Source of the DNA: CAUZIZ01 sp963579905
GTDB lineage: Bacteria; Acidobacteriota; UBA6911; RPQK01; JAJDTT01
Direction of reading: 5' to 3'
Assembly: GCA_963579905.1 (NCBI GenBank)
Contig: CAUZIZ010000009.1
Coordinates: 1 to 64,000, forward strand
Length of the DNA stretch: 64,000 nt
The notes below the pieces were generated by a model. It saw only the letters and a program-made list of their open reading frames with translations, made no database searches and had not been told where the DNA came from. Below, piece by piece: positions 35,343 to 44,810 of the stretch. Position 1 is the first letter of the stretch. Each line of letters starts with the position of its first letter. The position numbers and the translations under genes were made by a program.

Positions 35343-37292
35343 TCACGGTTGGCGCTGGCTTGCGTTTGACATCCAATTCCAGACTCCAGCTGCCACCAGC
35401 GCGACGACACCGATAATGTTCGGCAGACTGAGCGACAGGGTGCCGATCGCTCCGCTTGGATACAGGATCAGGACCGCAGAAAGCAGGATAACCGACCTCG
35501 GAGCCCACTCCAGTGGCCCGAAGAGGTGGCCGGCGATTCCGGCCGCCAGCGGAACGACTCCCAAGAGAGCCAACAGAAACACCGGAACCACATCCAGGAA
35601 GGCCGCCGTCGAACCGTCCGCCTGAAGCATCAGAAGTTGAGGCCGGGCGACAAAGACATAGGGCAAAGTGAACCCCACCAGGGAGAAACGAAACGCCGCC
35701 AGCGCGGTCTTCATGACGGGTGCCCTGGCCAGGGACGCAGCGGTGAAGGCGGCCAGTGCCACGGGAGGCGTCACCATCGACATCATGCCGAAATAGAAGA
35801 TGAAGAGATGAGCCGCCAGCGGCACGACCCCCAGCTGGCTGAGGGGCGGCCCGATTATGGTTGCCATCAACAGATAGCAGACCGCCGAGGGGAGACCCAT
35901 CCCCAGGACGATCGAAGCGCCCATGATCAGTACCAGGGCGAGCAGCAGATTATTCTCGGCCAGCAGCATCAGAAGACTCGCGAATCGGGTGCCGACTCCC
36001 GTCAGCGTCACCACACCGACTACCGCACCGACGCAGGACGCCGCCGCCACCAGCGCGACTCCGTTGCGCGCGGACTTCTCAAAGATCTTCAGCAAGGACT
36101 TCAGCCCTACCCTCGTTCGGGTACTCATGAAGCCGAGTCCGAAGATGAACACCATCGAGAGCGTGACCGCCCGGAACGGCGTGTAGCCGACGATCAGCAG
36201 AAGAATCAGGACTCCTAGAGCTCCGAAGAAGATTGCTCCTTCCAGGGCGCCCGGCGATTCCATCGTGGAGCTCCGCGACCCTTGCGAGACCTCTTCGCTC
36301 GCCGCCGCAGCGGCTCCGGCGTTTTTCGCATAGAAGTGAACGATCAGGAGCAGGGATATGTAGTAGAGGATTGCCGGAAGCAGCGCGGCCCGAATGATCT
36401 CGAGGTAGGTCACGGGGGGATCGATGATCTCCAGCATCATATAGGCCCCGGCTCCCATGATCGGGGGCATGAGAGCTCCACCTGAGCTGGCCGCGGCCGC
36501 CACTCCCCCGGCGATGTGAGCTTCGAACCCCGAACTCCTCATCATCGGGATCGTGAAGGTACCGGTGGCCGCGGTGTTCGCCACGGCGCTGCCCGACAAA
36601 GAGCCCATCAGTCCGCTGCTGAGCACTGAGACTTTGGCGGCTCCGCCGGTGCTCTTCCGGAATGCTCGCCGGGCCAGATCGATGATGAACTGAGTTGCTC
36701 CGGTCGCCTCTAGAAATCCGCCGAAGATCACGAATAGGAAAACGTACGTGTGCATCACCTTCAACGCCATTCCAAAGACGCCCTGACTGTGCAAGAAAGT
36801 CGTCGAGACGATCCGGTTCCAGTCGTAGCCACGGTGCGGGAAAAGCCAGTCCGGCAACCACGCTCCGAACATGGCGTAGGCTATGAAAATCGCTGCCAGA
36901 ATCGGAAGGGCGAGCCCGATACTCCTTCTGGTGGCCTCGAGCACGATCACAATCCCCACGGCCCCGACCAGAAAATCGAGGGGCTGCTCGACTCCGGCTC
37001 GATCACCCAGAGCGACACCGTCTAGCCACAATCCCCGAAAGATCGGCTCAGTCTGTACGAGAACATACCCGCAGCAGAGCGCCGCCAGCAAAGCGAATAC
37101 GAGATCCAGCATCTGGAGGGCTTTGCGATCGGTGAACATAGGGTGAGCCGGGAACGTCAGGAAGCAGATGACGATGCCTAGGAGCGAAAAAATCGCCAGC
37201 TGAGACTGAGGTTGAAGGAGGGGATAGTTCACTTCCCAGATGGTGGACAGGCAGATGAGAACTGCAAGGGACCTGACCAGTTGGCGCCGCAT
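35343..37292 (-). CDS. TRAP transporter permease, fused 4TM-12TM subunits
   Basis: A 649-residue inner-membrane protein: the small DctQ-like part at the N-terminus (four spans) is fused to a DctM-like large part. Typical motifs are R-R-S-I-G-L-A-L-P-I, G-G-F-L-E-A-T-G-A-T-Q-F, S-G-L-M-G-S-L-S-G-S-A-V-A-N and G-V-A-A-A-A-S-S-G-G. This fused form goes with TAXI receptors. It uses the sodium or proton gradient to import organic acids or amino acids. It lies 39 bases after the receptor gene on the same strand, so the two form an operon. Confidence 0.9.
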   Translation of the reverse strand: MRRQLVRSLAVLICLSTIWEVNYPLLQPQSQLAIFSLLGIVICFLTFPAHPMFTDRKALQMLDLVFALLAALCCGYVLVQTEPIFRGLWLDGVALGDRAGVEQPLDFLVGAVGIVIVLEATRRSIGLALPILAAIFIAYAMFGAWLPDWLFPHRGYDWNRIVSTTFLHSQGVFGMALKVMHTYVFLFVIFGGFLEATGATQFIIDLARRAFRKSTGGAAKVSVLSSGLMGSLSGSAVANTAATGTFTIPMMRSSGFEAHIAGGVAAAASSGGALMPPIMGAGAYMMLEIIDPPVTYLEIIRAALLPAILYYISLLLIVHFYAKNAGAAAAASEEVSQGSRSSTMESPGALEGAIFFGALGVLILLLIVGYTPFRAVTLSMVFIFGLGFMSTRTRVGLKSLLKIFEKSARNGVALVAAASCVGAVVGVVTLTGVGTRFASLLMLLAENNLLLALVLIMGASIVLGMGLPSAVCYLLMATIIGPPLSQLGVVPLAAHLFIFYFGMMSMVTPPVALAAFTAASLARAPVMKTALAAFRFSLVGFTLPYVFVARPQLLMLQADGSTAAFLDVVPVFLLALLGVVPLAAGIAGHLFGPLEWAPRSVILLSAVLILYPSGAIGTLSLSLPNIIGVVALVAAGVWNWMSNASQRQP

Positions 37293-37331
37293 GGAACTCC
37301 GTCTCGTCCGTATTCTGCTCAGGCTCCTAGC

Positions 37332-38318
37332 TCAGTGCTCCGGCCAGATTCCGATCTCTCGATAGTAGCGGATGGCGCCGGCATGGAACTCGGTGCCCGT
37401 GTCCCGGACTACATTCCGGGGGTTGATAGCTCGGCCGGCGGCGTGCTTTTCCAACACGGACTGCCGATTCTCATATAGGCATTTCGTGACCCGATAGACC
37501 AGGTCCTCGTCCATTTCGGCAGAAGTGATGAACTGCATCGATCCGACGTTTAGGCCGTTGAAGTCCTCGTCCTGGTTACGGTAAGTTCCGGCAGGAATCG
37601 TGGTTTCGGTGAAGAAGGTGTAGTTGGCGAGAAGCTCCCGCATGGCCGCCTTCTCGTAAGGGATAAAGAAAACATCCTGCGAGCTGGAGACTTGTGTTAT
37701 CGATGCGGTCGGCACAGCTCCCCCGAGAAAAGCGGCCGCTGCCGCTCCGTCCGACAGCATGTCGATCGCAGCGAGCTGATTACCGTTCAGAGGCGTGAAG
37801 TCTTCGTACGTCACGCCATGAGCCTGCAGGATCAGCCGCAGGAAAAACTCGAAACCCGCTCCCGGCGGGCCGACGACGATGCGATTTCCTTTCAGCGAGG
37901 CGAGATCTTCGAGTCCCGAGCCTCGAAGGGTGACGAAAAGAGCGACGTTAGGCGCCAAGGTCATCACGGATTGCATGGGATATGGCCGATCCCATCCTGC
38001 TTCCCCGCGGACGGCAAAATAGGTAATCGCTGCGTTCGCCATGGCAAAGTCCAGCTGACCCGAGGAGACTCGACGGATGTTCTCCATCGTCCCCTGGGTG
38101 GCCTCGGACGTCACGTCCCAGCGATTCTCGCCTTTGAACTCGTTGAGCACTTCACCCAGCGCACTTCCAACGATGAAGAACGCGCCACCGGGAGGAGCAG
38201 TACCCACGCTGAGGAATTGCCGCGAACCAGCGGGGGACGAATCCGAACTGCCGGAGCAGCTTCCGAGAGCCAAAACGATCAGCATCGAGCCAATCGCCAC
38301 GATGGTCCTTTTAAACAT
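37332..38318 (-). CDS. TAXI-family TRAP solute receptor, lipoprotein
   Basis: A 328-residue periplasmic binding protein with a lipobox (V-L-A-L-G-S-C-S). The TAXI signature is visible at F-L-S-V-G-T-A-P-P-G-G-A-F, with A-T-Q-G-T-M-E-N and L-D-F-A-M-A-N-A-A-I-T as the binding strands and G-A-G-F-E-F-F as the second lobe. The start ATG 38318 begins the leader M-F-K-R-T-I-V-A; a longer frame to 38444 runs into hairpin DNA. It delivers its ligand, probably a carboxylate, to the fused permease downstream. The ligand is unknown. Confidence 0.9.
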   Translation of the reverse strand: MFKRTIVAIGSMLIVLALGSCSGSSDSSPAGSRQFLSVGTAPPGGAFFIVGSALGEVLNEFKGENRWDVTSEATQGTMENIRRVSSGQLDFAMANAAITYFAVRGEAGWDRPYPMQSVMTLAPNVALFVTLRGSGLEDLASLKGNRIVVGPPGAGFEFFLRLILQAHGVTYEDFTPLNGNQLAAIDMLSDGAAAAAFLGGAVPTASITQVSSSQDVFFIPYEKAAMRELLANYTFFTETTIPAGTYRNQDEDFNGLNVGSMQFITSAEMDEDLVYRVTKCLYENRQSVLEKHAAGRAINPRNVVRDTGTEFHAGAIRYYREIGIWPEH

Positions 38319-38574
38319 GGCAATGATTCTACTCGGGACAGGATGTCCGACGCCAGCGAAGCCTTTGGGTGCTGTGGCCCATGCCGACAGCATTCGAAGG
38401 CGGCGGCATGGCCGCCGCACTCCATGGCTCGCCTGGCTTTCCACATTCCAGTAGCTGCCCCAATCGAACGGAGCTAAGGATCTGGAATCCTGTGGATGCT
38501 ATCGCCCGTAGACAACAAAGGAGCCGAGGATGAGGGCCATCAGGAGTTGTTTCGTCGATGCTGCCACAGGTTTG

Positions 38575-39090
38575 GACTCGACTATGCGCGATCTCTGACC
38601 TGAAACTTCAAAGAATCGTCTGCACGTCTGAAGGTCGCACGTCCCTTGTCTGTGAAAACCGTGGCACGGCCTTCCAGGCCGTGATTGTGGAGCCTCTAGC
38701 TCCACGGGCCGGCCATCACGGGCAGGGATGCCCGTGCCACTACGGGATGTTGACGTTTCTTCCTGAATGATCCAGCGTGGCTGGGGGCTGCACTAACCTG
38801 AAACTTCAATAGGCTCCGGTGGATCGACGTGGTTCGGTCTCCAGGCCGAAGTATTCTTCTTTTTCGAGCCTTTGGCTCGATACACGGCGGCCTGGAGACC
38901 GCCACCACGGCCGGGACTCCAAGTTTCTTTCTCGAATGGGACCAGCGCTTCCTGGGGGCGAGACTTGTGTAGCGTGAAGCAACCGAAGGAATCTGGCCCA
39001 GCGGCAGAGAGTCTTCAGAAGGTGGAACTTCACTTGGCTAGGCGATCATTCAGGTGCCGCCAAATGAAAGAGCCGTGACCGTGAGAGGGT
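38575..39090. repeat. Dense intergenic repeat block
   Basis: 38577-38640 repeats 22843-22905; 38661-38740 is the inverted copy of the hairpin at 10106-10185; 38762-38785 repeats 23022-23046. Then 38826-38909 is a hairpin (TTCGGTCTCCAGGCCGAAG...CGGCCTGGAGACCGCC) matched in opposite orientation at 63267-63344. 38921-38975 is a reversed copy of the GAAACTTC repeat, and 39067-39090 holds the GAGCCGTGACCGTGAG fragment. No gene is supported from 38319 to 39339. Confidence 0.85.
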
Positions 39091-39339
39091 GCCGCAAAAG
39101 TCCACATCAAAATCCGGGATGCTAACGGAGCAGGTCTAGTTGCCACTTCTGTGATAGGCCCTTCCAAGGAGGCTGCTAAAGGCAGGGTAGGTGTTCGGCT
39201 CCCTCGACGTAAAAGGGTCCAGTCTGGGGATTCTCCCGAGGTGCCACCTGCTCTCTCTGCTGATCGAATCCATGGGCATCAACAGTGGTCGTCTCAACGG
39301 TGTTGCCATCCTGGCCATGGAGGGAGGGAGGATGGGGTT

Positions 39340-39598
39340 CTAGATGATCGATTCCGAAATAGCATGCCAATTGCAGATGGGGCTTGTGCGGCGAGGTCAA
39401 GGCGGGAGAAGGAAGTCGATGTTCTGTTATCTTCGACGACGACCAACGAAGAGATCGACCGCAACCTTCTTTTTACCAACGGGTTGCGCTCCCGAGTACG
39501 AAGCCAGACTCTCGCTTGTGCGGACAAGTTCCCTAGAAACATTCAGCTCAAATTATGGGCGCAACAATTGTCATGTTATTTCGGAATCGATTATCTAG
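39340..39598. mobile_element. MITE-like element with CTAG-ended inverted repeats, long form (259 bp)
   Basis: The same ends as at 25478 (CTAGATGATCGATTCCG, inverse ending AATCTAG-like at 39595-39598). It carries 132 extra bases lying between two direct repeats of GCTTGTGCGG (39382-39391 and 39514-39523). The short form keeps one copy of that repeat and lacks exactly those 132 bases. The insert has a partial likeness to the reverse strand of 47470-47545. No transposase frame is seen. Confidence 0.85.
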
Positions 39599-39676
39599 GT
39601 GTCGTGTGGTAGTGGGTGGGTACGAATTGATGATTCATCGCGATGCTCCTGACTCCAACCCCAATGGGTTTCTTGT

Positions 39677-40634
39677 CTACTTTCGCACGAACTTCTGCAA
39701 TGAGGGGCAATCCGCCGAAACAATGCCAGGTTTTACAGCGGCCGAGATGATGACTTCCCCGACGTAGATGTCACCGGCAGAATCCATCCAAAGGTCATGT
39801 GGAGCGGAAAAATCACCGGTCATGTATGGATTGTCTCCACCTCCCCAGCGAGTCTGTAGCTCTCCGTCGCGGCGGAACACGCTGACTCGCCCACCCGTCC
39901 GCTCCGGTTTTGGATCAGGTGTCCCGGCCCGCCAACCCAGTTCGGCGACGAACACGTTGTCCTGGTCATCCAGGAACACGTTGCATGGCCTGGCTACATC
40001 CGTCCACTCCTCCCGGAATACTCCATTCGAAGTAAACTACTGCAAGCGGCTGTTCTCACGATCGGCCACCACGACGCGGCCGTCGCTGTCCACCGCGATG
40101 CCGTGAGGAAGCCGGAACTGTCCAGGACCGCTTCCCGGTTCACCCCATGAGATCAACAGTTCACCCCTCGCTGACGTAGATTTCAGCATCAGGCGAAAGA
40201 GCCAGGTTGGTCGGCAAATTGAATGGGGGAGCCCCCCGCTTGATGGTCCAGTAATCCGTGTTCTCCACACCCGAATCGCTTGGCCGCCCACTGCTTCCCA
40301 GCTTCGACAACAATTGACCTTCAGTGGAGTAGATCTGAACCGTGTGATCCTGGTCATCCGTCAGGTACAAACGGTCATCTGGCCCGATCCAGATCCCATG
40401 GGGTCTCACGAATCGACCCGTGTCCAAGGAGTGAAGGAAGGTGCCGTCGGTTTCGAAGACCATCACCGGCTGGGGACCACGATTGAAAACGTAGACGCGA
40501 TCCTGGGGATCCGTTGCTATGCCCACCGTCTCCCCCATGGTCATACCTCAGGGCAGTCGGTGCCATCGATCGGTCGCTTCATAGACGAAGCTACCTGTGC
40601 CGACAATCCTGGGCTCCGATCCACCTACGGACAT
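39677..40634 (-). pseudogene. NHL-repeat propeller (peptidyl-amidating-lyase-like), decayed
   Basis: The true start is the ATG at 40634, since GAAGGAGGAAGG lies just upstream: M-S-V-G-G-S-E-P-R-I-V-G-T-G-S-F-V-Y. A TGA soon follows (before G-M-T-M-G-E-T-V-G-I-A). Blades then read D-R-V-Y-V-F-N-R-G, R-P-H-G-I-W-I-G and L-Y-L-T-D-D-Q-D-H. Near 40165 about ten residues and the frame are lost (E-I-Y-V-S against A-R-G-E-L-L-I). A TAG follows L-Q near 40040, then D-V-A-R-P-C-N-V-F-L-D-D. The protein resembles NHL propellers of the peptidylglycine alpha-amidating-lyase group. It is clearly non-functional as read. Confidence 0.7.
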
Positions 40635-40829
40635 CAGTCCTTCCTCCTTCTTTTCCTGCTTTCAGTGGTCACCGTGAAGAGATGCGATCCTATTCTGAGC
40701 CCAGAATCACAAAGTCAGCAAGACCAGGATGAAAGTCGACAGGTGGAGTGTAGACTAACCAGAATCGAGGTCCCATCATGGCACTCGAAGAATGACAACG
40801 TTGACTGCCCTCGGAAAGGAGGATGGGGA

Positions 40830-42341
40830 ATGAAGAGAGGACTGGCCTCGGTTTGCCTGGTTGCGATGGTCCTGACGGTGGCAGGTGAGAATGTCTTGGC
40901 AGAGCAGCCGAGCTCTCAAGACTCCCTGGACATCGGCTCCCGGCTGGAGCCGTTCGTGGATGACTACCTCATCGAGGATCTCGAGGGTCTGGATTTGAGG
41001 GTTCACCGGCCTCGAGAAGAGGAGAAGGTTCTGCACTTCGACCGGCCCTGGGAGGGCAATATTCCCTACTTTGTCAATATCTACCGGGACGGGGATATCT
41101 ATCGGATGAACTATCGGGGAAGGAGTGCTCCGGATTACGTCATCCAGGAGGAGTTGGAGCCGGGAGAGGAGGTGATGCCAACTCACGAGGAGGTCGCCTG
41201 CTACGCCGAGAGCCGGGATGGAATCCGCTGGGTGCGGACGTCGTTGGGACAGGTTGAATTCCGTGGATCCCGGGATAACAATATCCTGGACCTGAAGGGA
41301 GCCAGCCGTTTTGTACCCTTCAAGGATGCCAATCCCCAGGCGCCGGCGGAGAGTCGCTACAAGGCCGTGGCCTATACAAAAAGGGGAGAGAAGCCCGGAC
41401 TGGTTCCCCTCCACTCCCCCGATGGCCTTCACTGGAAGTGGATGCGCCCGGAGCCTGTCATCACCGATGGGTACTTCGACTCACAGAACGTCTCATTCTG
41501 GGATGGAGAGCGAGGGATCTATGTGGCCCTATACCGGGACTTCAAGAGTGGCATCCGCACGCTCAAATATGCTACCTCCAGCGACTTCGTCCAATGGAGC
41601 ACAGGTCGGTGGGTGGACTACGGAGAGGTCCCTCGAGAGCACCTGTATACCAACGCCACCGTGCCCTACTTCCGAGCACCCCACCTCTTTCTGGCCTTTC
41701 CCAATCGCTTCTCCCCATGGAGAATTCCAATGCACCTGCGGCCAGGAAGGGGTGGGGAGCGGGAAACAGAGGGCCCCAACAAGACGGGCATCTCCGATAC
41801 AGTTTTCATGAGCAGCCGAGATGGCCTCCACTGGTACCGTTTCCTGGAGGCCTTCATTCGGCCGGGCAGAGACCGGCGCAACTGGATCCATCGAAACAAT
41901 CTCGTGGGTCGAGGGATGGTGGCTACAGGACCCGATGAGCTGTCGCTATACGTGATTCGTCACTATACCTATCCCACGGCTCACCTGCTTCGGGTGAGTG
42001 TGCGAACCGACGGGTTCGCCTCCCTCCACGCCGGATACCCGGGAGGAGAAATGGTTACCAAACCACTCATCTTCCAGGGTTCAAAGCTGATCCTGAACTA
42101 CTCCACCTCCGCCGCGGGCAGCATCCAGTCAGAGATTCAAGATGCCAATGGACACCCGATTCCGGGCTTTTCACTCCAGGACTGCATTCCCATCTGGGGA
42201 GACGAGATCGAGGGCCGAGCCCGCTGGAATCATCCGACCAGCCAGACCGACCAACATCCCCTGAAACGCTTGGCCGGCACTACCGTTCGGCTGCGCTTCG
42301 TGATGAAGGATGCGGACCTCTACTCGCTGAGGTTCAGGTAG
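40830..42341 (+). CDS. Secreted five-bladed propeller (GH32/43-like), copy P4, intact reference copy
   Basis: A 503-residue protein; ATG 40830 follows AAAGGAGG by about 8 bases. Signal peptide residues 1-25, then L-E-P-F-V-D-D-Y-L-I-E-D-L. Blades show R-P-W-E-G-N, Y-R-D-G-D-I-Y-R-M-N-Y-R-G, C-Y-A-E-S-R-D-G-I-R-W, F-R-G-S-R-D-N-N-I-L and F-M-S-S-R-D-G-L-H-W. The C-terminal sandwich has G-G-E-M-V-T-K-P-L, L-N-Y-S-T-S-A-A-G-S-I and P-I-P-G-F-S-L-Q-D-C, and ends K-D-A-D-L-Y-S-L-R-F-R. The fold resembles GH32/43/68 five-bladed propellers with an extra sandwich. It faces the chimera gene convergently. Likely an exported glycan-acting protein, not characterised. Confidence 0.85.
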   Translation: MKRGLASVCLVAMVLTVAGENVLAEQPSSQDSLDIGSRLEPFVDDYLIEDLEGLDLRVHRPREEEKVLHFDRPWEGNIPYFVNIYRDGDIYRMNYRGRSAPDYVIQEELEPGEEVMPTHEEVACYAESRDGIRWVRTSLGQVEFRGSRDNNILDLKGASRFVPFKDANPQAPAESRYKAVAYTKRGEKPGLVPLHSPDGLHWKWMRPEPVITDGYFDSQNVSFWDGERGIYVALYRDFKSGIRTLKYATSSDFVQWSTGRWVDYGEVPREHLYTNATVPYFRAPHLFLAFPNRFSPWRIPMHLRPGRGGERETEGPNKTGISDTVFMSSRDGLHWYRFLEAFIRPGRDRRNWIHRNNLVGRGMVATGPDELSLYVIRHYTYPTAHLLRVSVRTDGFASLHAGYPGGEMVTKPLIFQGSKLILNYSTSAAGSIQSEIQDANGHPIPGFSLQDCIPIWGDEIEGRARWNHPTSQTDQHPLKRLAGTTVRLRFVMKDADLYSLRFR

Positions 42342-42565
42342 GAGCGGGGTAGCCAACTCTGGCCAGGACACTGAGGAACAACATCTATAGATATAAGGGG
42401 AAAACAAGGCCGGGATCGATGGGGGAACTGATCGGAAACAGCAACAGCCGACTGAGCTGATTGCGAGGGTCAGTAAGCTGCTCTGGGACGTTGTCCCACA
42501 ATCGCTCCGGCTGGGGCAGCCTCCAGATCTAAGGTGTGGTTGGGCGCAACGAGAGATCTTCGAGT

Positions 42566-44638
42566 CTACCTCACCTGAAAGGCATACACCGTCGCCATTC
42601 TGGCCATGACCCGTAGCCGAACGGCTCTCCCCTTCAACTTGCCCAGAGAGCCTGCCTTCCAGCGCACCTGGTGGGTCAGACTGTCACCAACCACCGCTTG
42701 GCAATCAGCGGCTGAGTAACCGGGGATGATCTCCTCCCGGCCTGCGATGTAGTGACCGATCCAGCTCTTCTTTCCTGTATCCATCAGCTCCCCCACCGGA
42801 CGGATCACCTCCACCCGCAGTTCCCGGTCCACGTCGGCGTTCAGGTAGAGTTCGTCTCCCTCCACTACGAAAGGACGGGTAAGAAAGGCTCCCACGGGCT
42901 CGTCGGCTCTTAGACCGATGAGCCGATCCAGAGGCACTGTGGCCAACCCGATACGATTCTGCCGGTGGACGAGATGCCCCTTTTCAGGAGGCGTGGTCGC
43001 CGTAAACTTAAGGTACTCTCCGTCGTCCACTATGGGTGGGCCCGGTCTGGAATGGGCGTACCTCGTTCCACCATAGAAGAAGCACATCTCTTCTCCCCGG
43101 ATCGCCATCTGGGCAAACCAGGTGATCATGTCGTCGAAGTCTCCCCTGGGACCCCCGGGGATGAAGGCCTGGTTGGGAAATGGATGCTCCCAGCGATGGC
43201 CATCACGGCTGGTGGCCAGATGGATCTCCACCTCTCCACGGATTTCGTTGTCCAGCATCTGGGGGAGTCCGAAATAGATACCCTCGTGGCGGAAGACCAT
43301 CATGCTTTCCACCTCTGGCCAGCGGGAACCCATGGGATTGAAGACAGTTTTACGGGGGGACCAGTGCCGAAAATCTCGGGTCTCCTGGCGCACAATGTAG
43401 CGTCCAGACCCCCGGGCCAGAGCCCGCTCCGTCAGTTGCCGGTGAAAAAGAACATAGCGGGCCAGGCCCTCATCCCACACGCAGCTGGGATTGCCTCCGC
43501 CTCCACCCTCCCGGAGCCCCCCTTGCTGCAGCTGCCACGTCGTGCCATCAGAGCTCACGGCGACTCCCAGCCAGCCTCCGTACGGAGTGCCATCCTCATG
43601 GAACGGGGTGATGCCGATGGCTCTGTACTTTGGGTCTGAGGAACTCTCTCGGGACCCCTGTATCAGATGCAGGCTGCCCATCATGGGCCGACCCAGGGGT
43701 TCGATGCGGCACAGGTTGTTCTGGTGAGTCCCGGAGAATTCCACCAGCCCCAGGAGGGGCTTGGTCCAGTGGACTCCGTCCCTGCTGGTGGCATAGCCCA
43801 CGACCGTGCCATTGTCCTTTTGGTAGATCTTGTACCAGAGCTTGATCTGGCCTTCCTCGGCGTCGTTTAGAACCGCGGTGGGTATGATCCCCCAGCTCCG
43901 CCGGGCACTCTCCTCCCAGGGCTGATCGGCCTCCAGGACGGGATTTCGTGGGTGTTTCTTCACTTGGGACTGGACCCGACGCAGCTTCCACCAGTCGGAC
44001 AGCATCTCGTTGTCCACCAGCAGCTGCTTCTGTTGGCCAATAAGCAGCGGCTCTTCGGCTTCCAAGGGATCCAGATTCACCCACCGATGTCCATCCTGCC
44101 CGGCCAGGGCAGCGTCTACAACGACCCTGGAGCTCTCTCCTCTGGTTTGGACAGCCTTGCCCTTGAGGCTCAAGATAGGATCGTCGTCGAAGTAGTTGGG
44201 GGCACTCAAGCAGTGGTCAAATCCGTTCATTCCGGGATGGGCTGGACTGGCCCTTCGTACCGAGCCCAGGTGCCACTTGCCGAAATGTGCTGTGGAGTAG
44301 CCGGCTGTCTTCAAGGACTCGGCAAGGGTGGCTTCCTGAAGATGTATGGGATAACCCCATTGGAAAACGCCGGAGCGATTGGGATGCCGTCCAGTCAAGA
44401 CACTGGCCCTGGTGGGGGAGCAGACCGGTGCCGCAGCGTAGAATCGATCGAAGCGCAAACCAGATGCGGCGGCCTCGTCGAAGTTTGGGGTCTTGAGAGC
44501 AGGGTGGCCATTGTAGGCCATATCTCCCCATCCCTGGTCGTCTGCCATCACCAGAACGATATTCGGTATTGCTGCCGCACTTGCCTCTCCCAACCCCGTG
44601 GAAAAGAGCAAAAGGATTCCGGCGATCAAGGTCTTCAC
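42566..44638 (-). CDS. Chimera: truncated sulfatase N-terminus fused to propeller P5
   Basis: With the GTG at 44638 as start (a longer frame begins at 44710) the protein has 690 residues. Signal peptide ~1-23; residues 24-178 are the start of a type I sulfatase: metal pair V-M-A-D-D-Q-G-W-G-D, C-S-P-T-R at 73-77 (the Cys is the usual formylglycine site) and H-F-G-K-W-H-L-G. The sulfatase ends abruptly after R-V-V-V-D-A-A-L. From ~185 comes the propeller family with Q-L-L-V-D-N-E-M-L and V-G-Y-A-T-S-R-D-G-V-H-W, ending A-T-V-Y-A-F-Q-V-R. The later sulfatase ligand strands are missing, so catalysis by that half is unlikely. It looks like an in-frame deletion fusion. Confidence 0.8.
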   Translation of the reverse strand: MKTLIAGILLLFSTGLGEASAAAIPNIVLVMADDQGWGDMAYNGHPALKTPNFDEAAASGLRFDRFYAAAPVCSPTRASVLTGRHPNRSGVFQWGYPIHLQEATLAESLKTAGYSTAHFGKWHLGSVRRASPAHPGMNGFDHCLSAPNYFDDDPILSLKGKAVQTRGESSRVVVDAALAGQDGHRWVNLDPLEAEEPLLIGQQKQLLVDNEMLSDWWKLRRVQSQVKKHPRNPVLEADQPWEESARRSWGIIPTAVLNDAEEGQIKLWYKIYQKDNGTVVGYATSRDGVHWTKPLLGLVEFSGTHQNNLCRIEPLGRPMMGSLHLIQGSRESSSDPKYRAIGITPFHEDGTPYGGWLGVAVSSDGTTWQLQQGGLREGGGGGNPSCVWDEGLARYVLFHRQLTERALARGSGRYIVRQETRDFRHWSPRKTVFNPMGSRWPEVESMMVFRHEGIYFGLPQMLDNEIRGEVEIHLATSRDGHRWEHPFPNQAFIPGGPRGDFDDMITWFAQMAIRGEEMCFFYGGTRYAHSRPGPPIVDDGEYLKFTATTPPEKGHLVHRQNRIGLATVPLDRLIGLRADEPVGAFLTRPFVVEGDELYLNADVDRELRVEVIRPVGELMDTGKKSWIGHYIAGREEIIPGYSAADCQAVVGDSLTHQVRWKAGSLGKLKGRAVRLRVMARMATVYAFQVR

Positions 44639-44810
44639 AAGCGTTACCCGCCAGCATCGATCTGAGCCATCATGCCTATTCTGACAAACAGAACAGGGAC
44701 CTGATAGCATCCCGGCGGATGTCTATTCATTCCGGTTCCGATAATTTGCCCGGCCGAGCAGGATTCGCAAGCTCACCAGATGCTTGGGATTTACCACAAG
44801 AGGGGTTGAT

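Noticed and set aside
36079..36861. 260-codon minus-strand frame
   Set aside because: Out-of-frame shadow of the TRAP permease; arginine- and serine-rich, no membrane segments.
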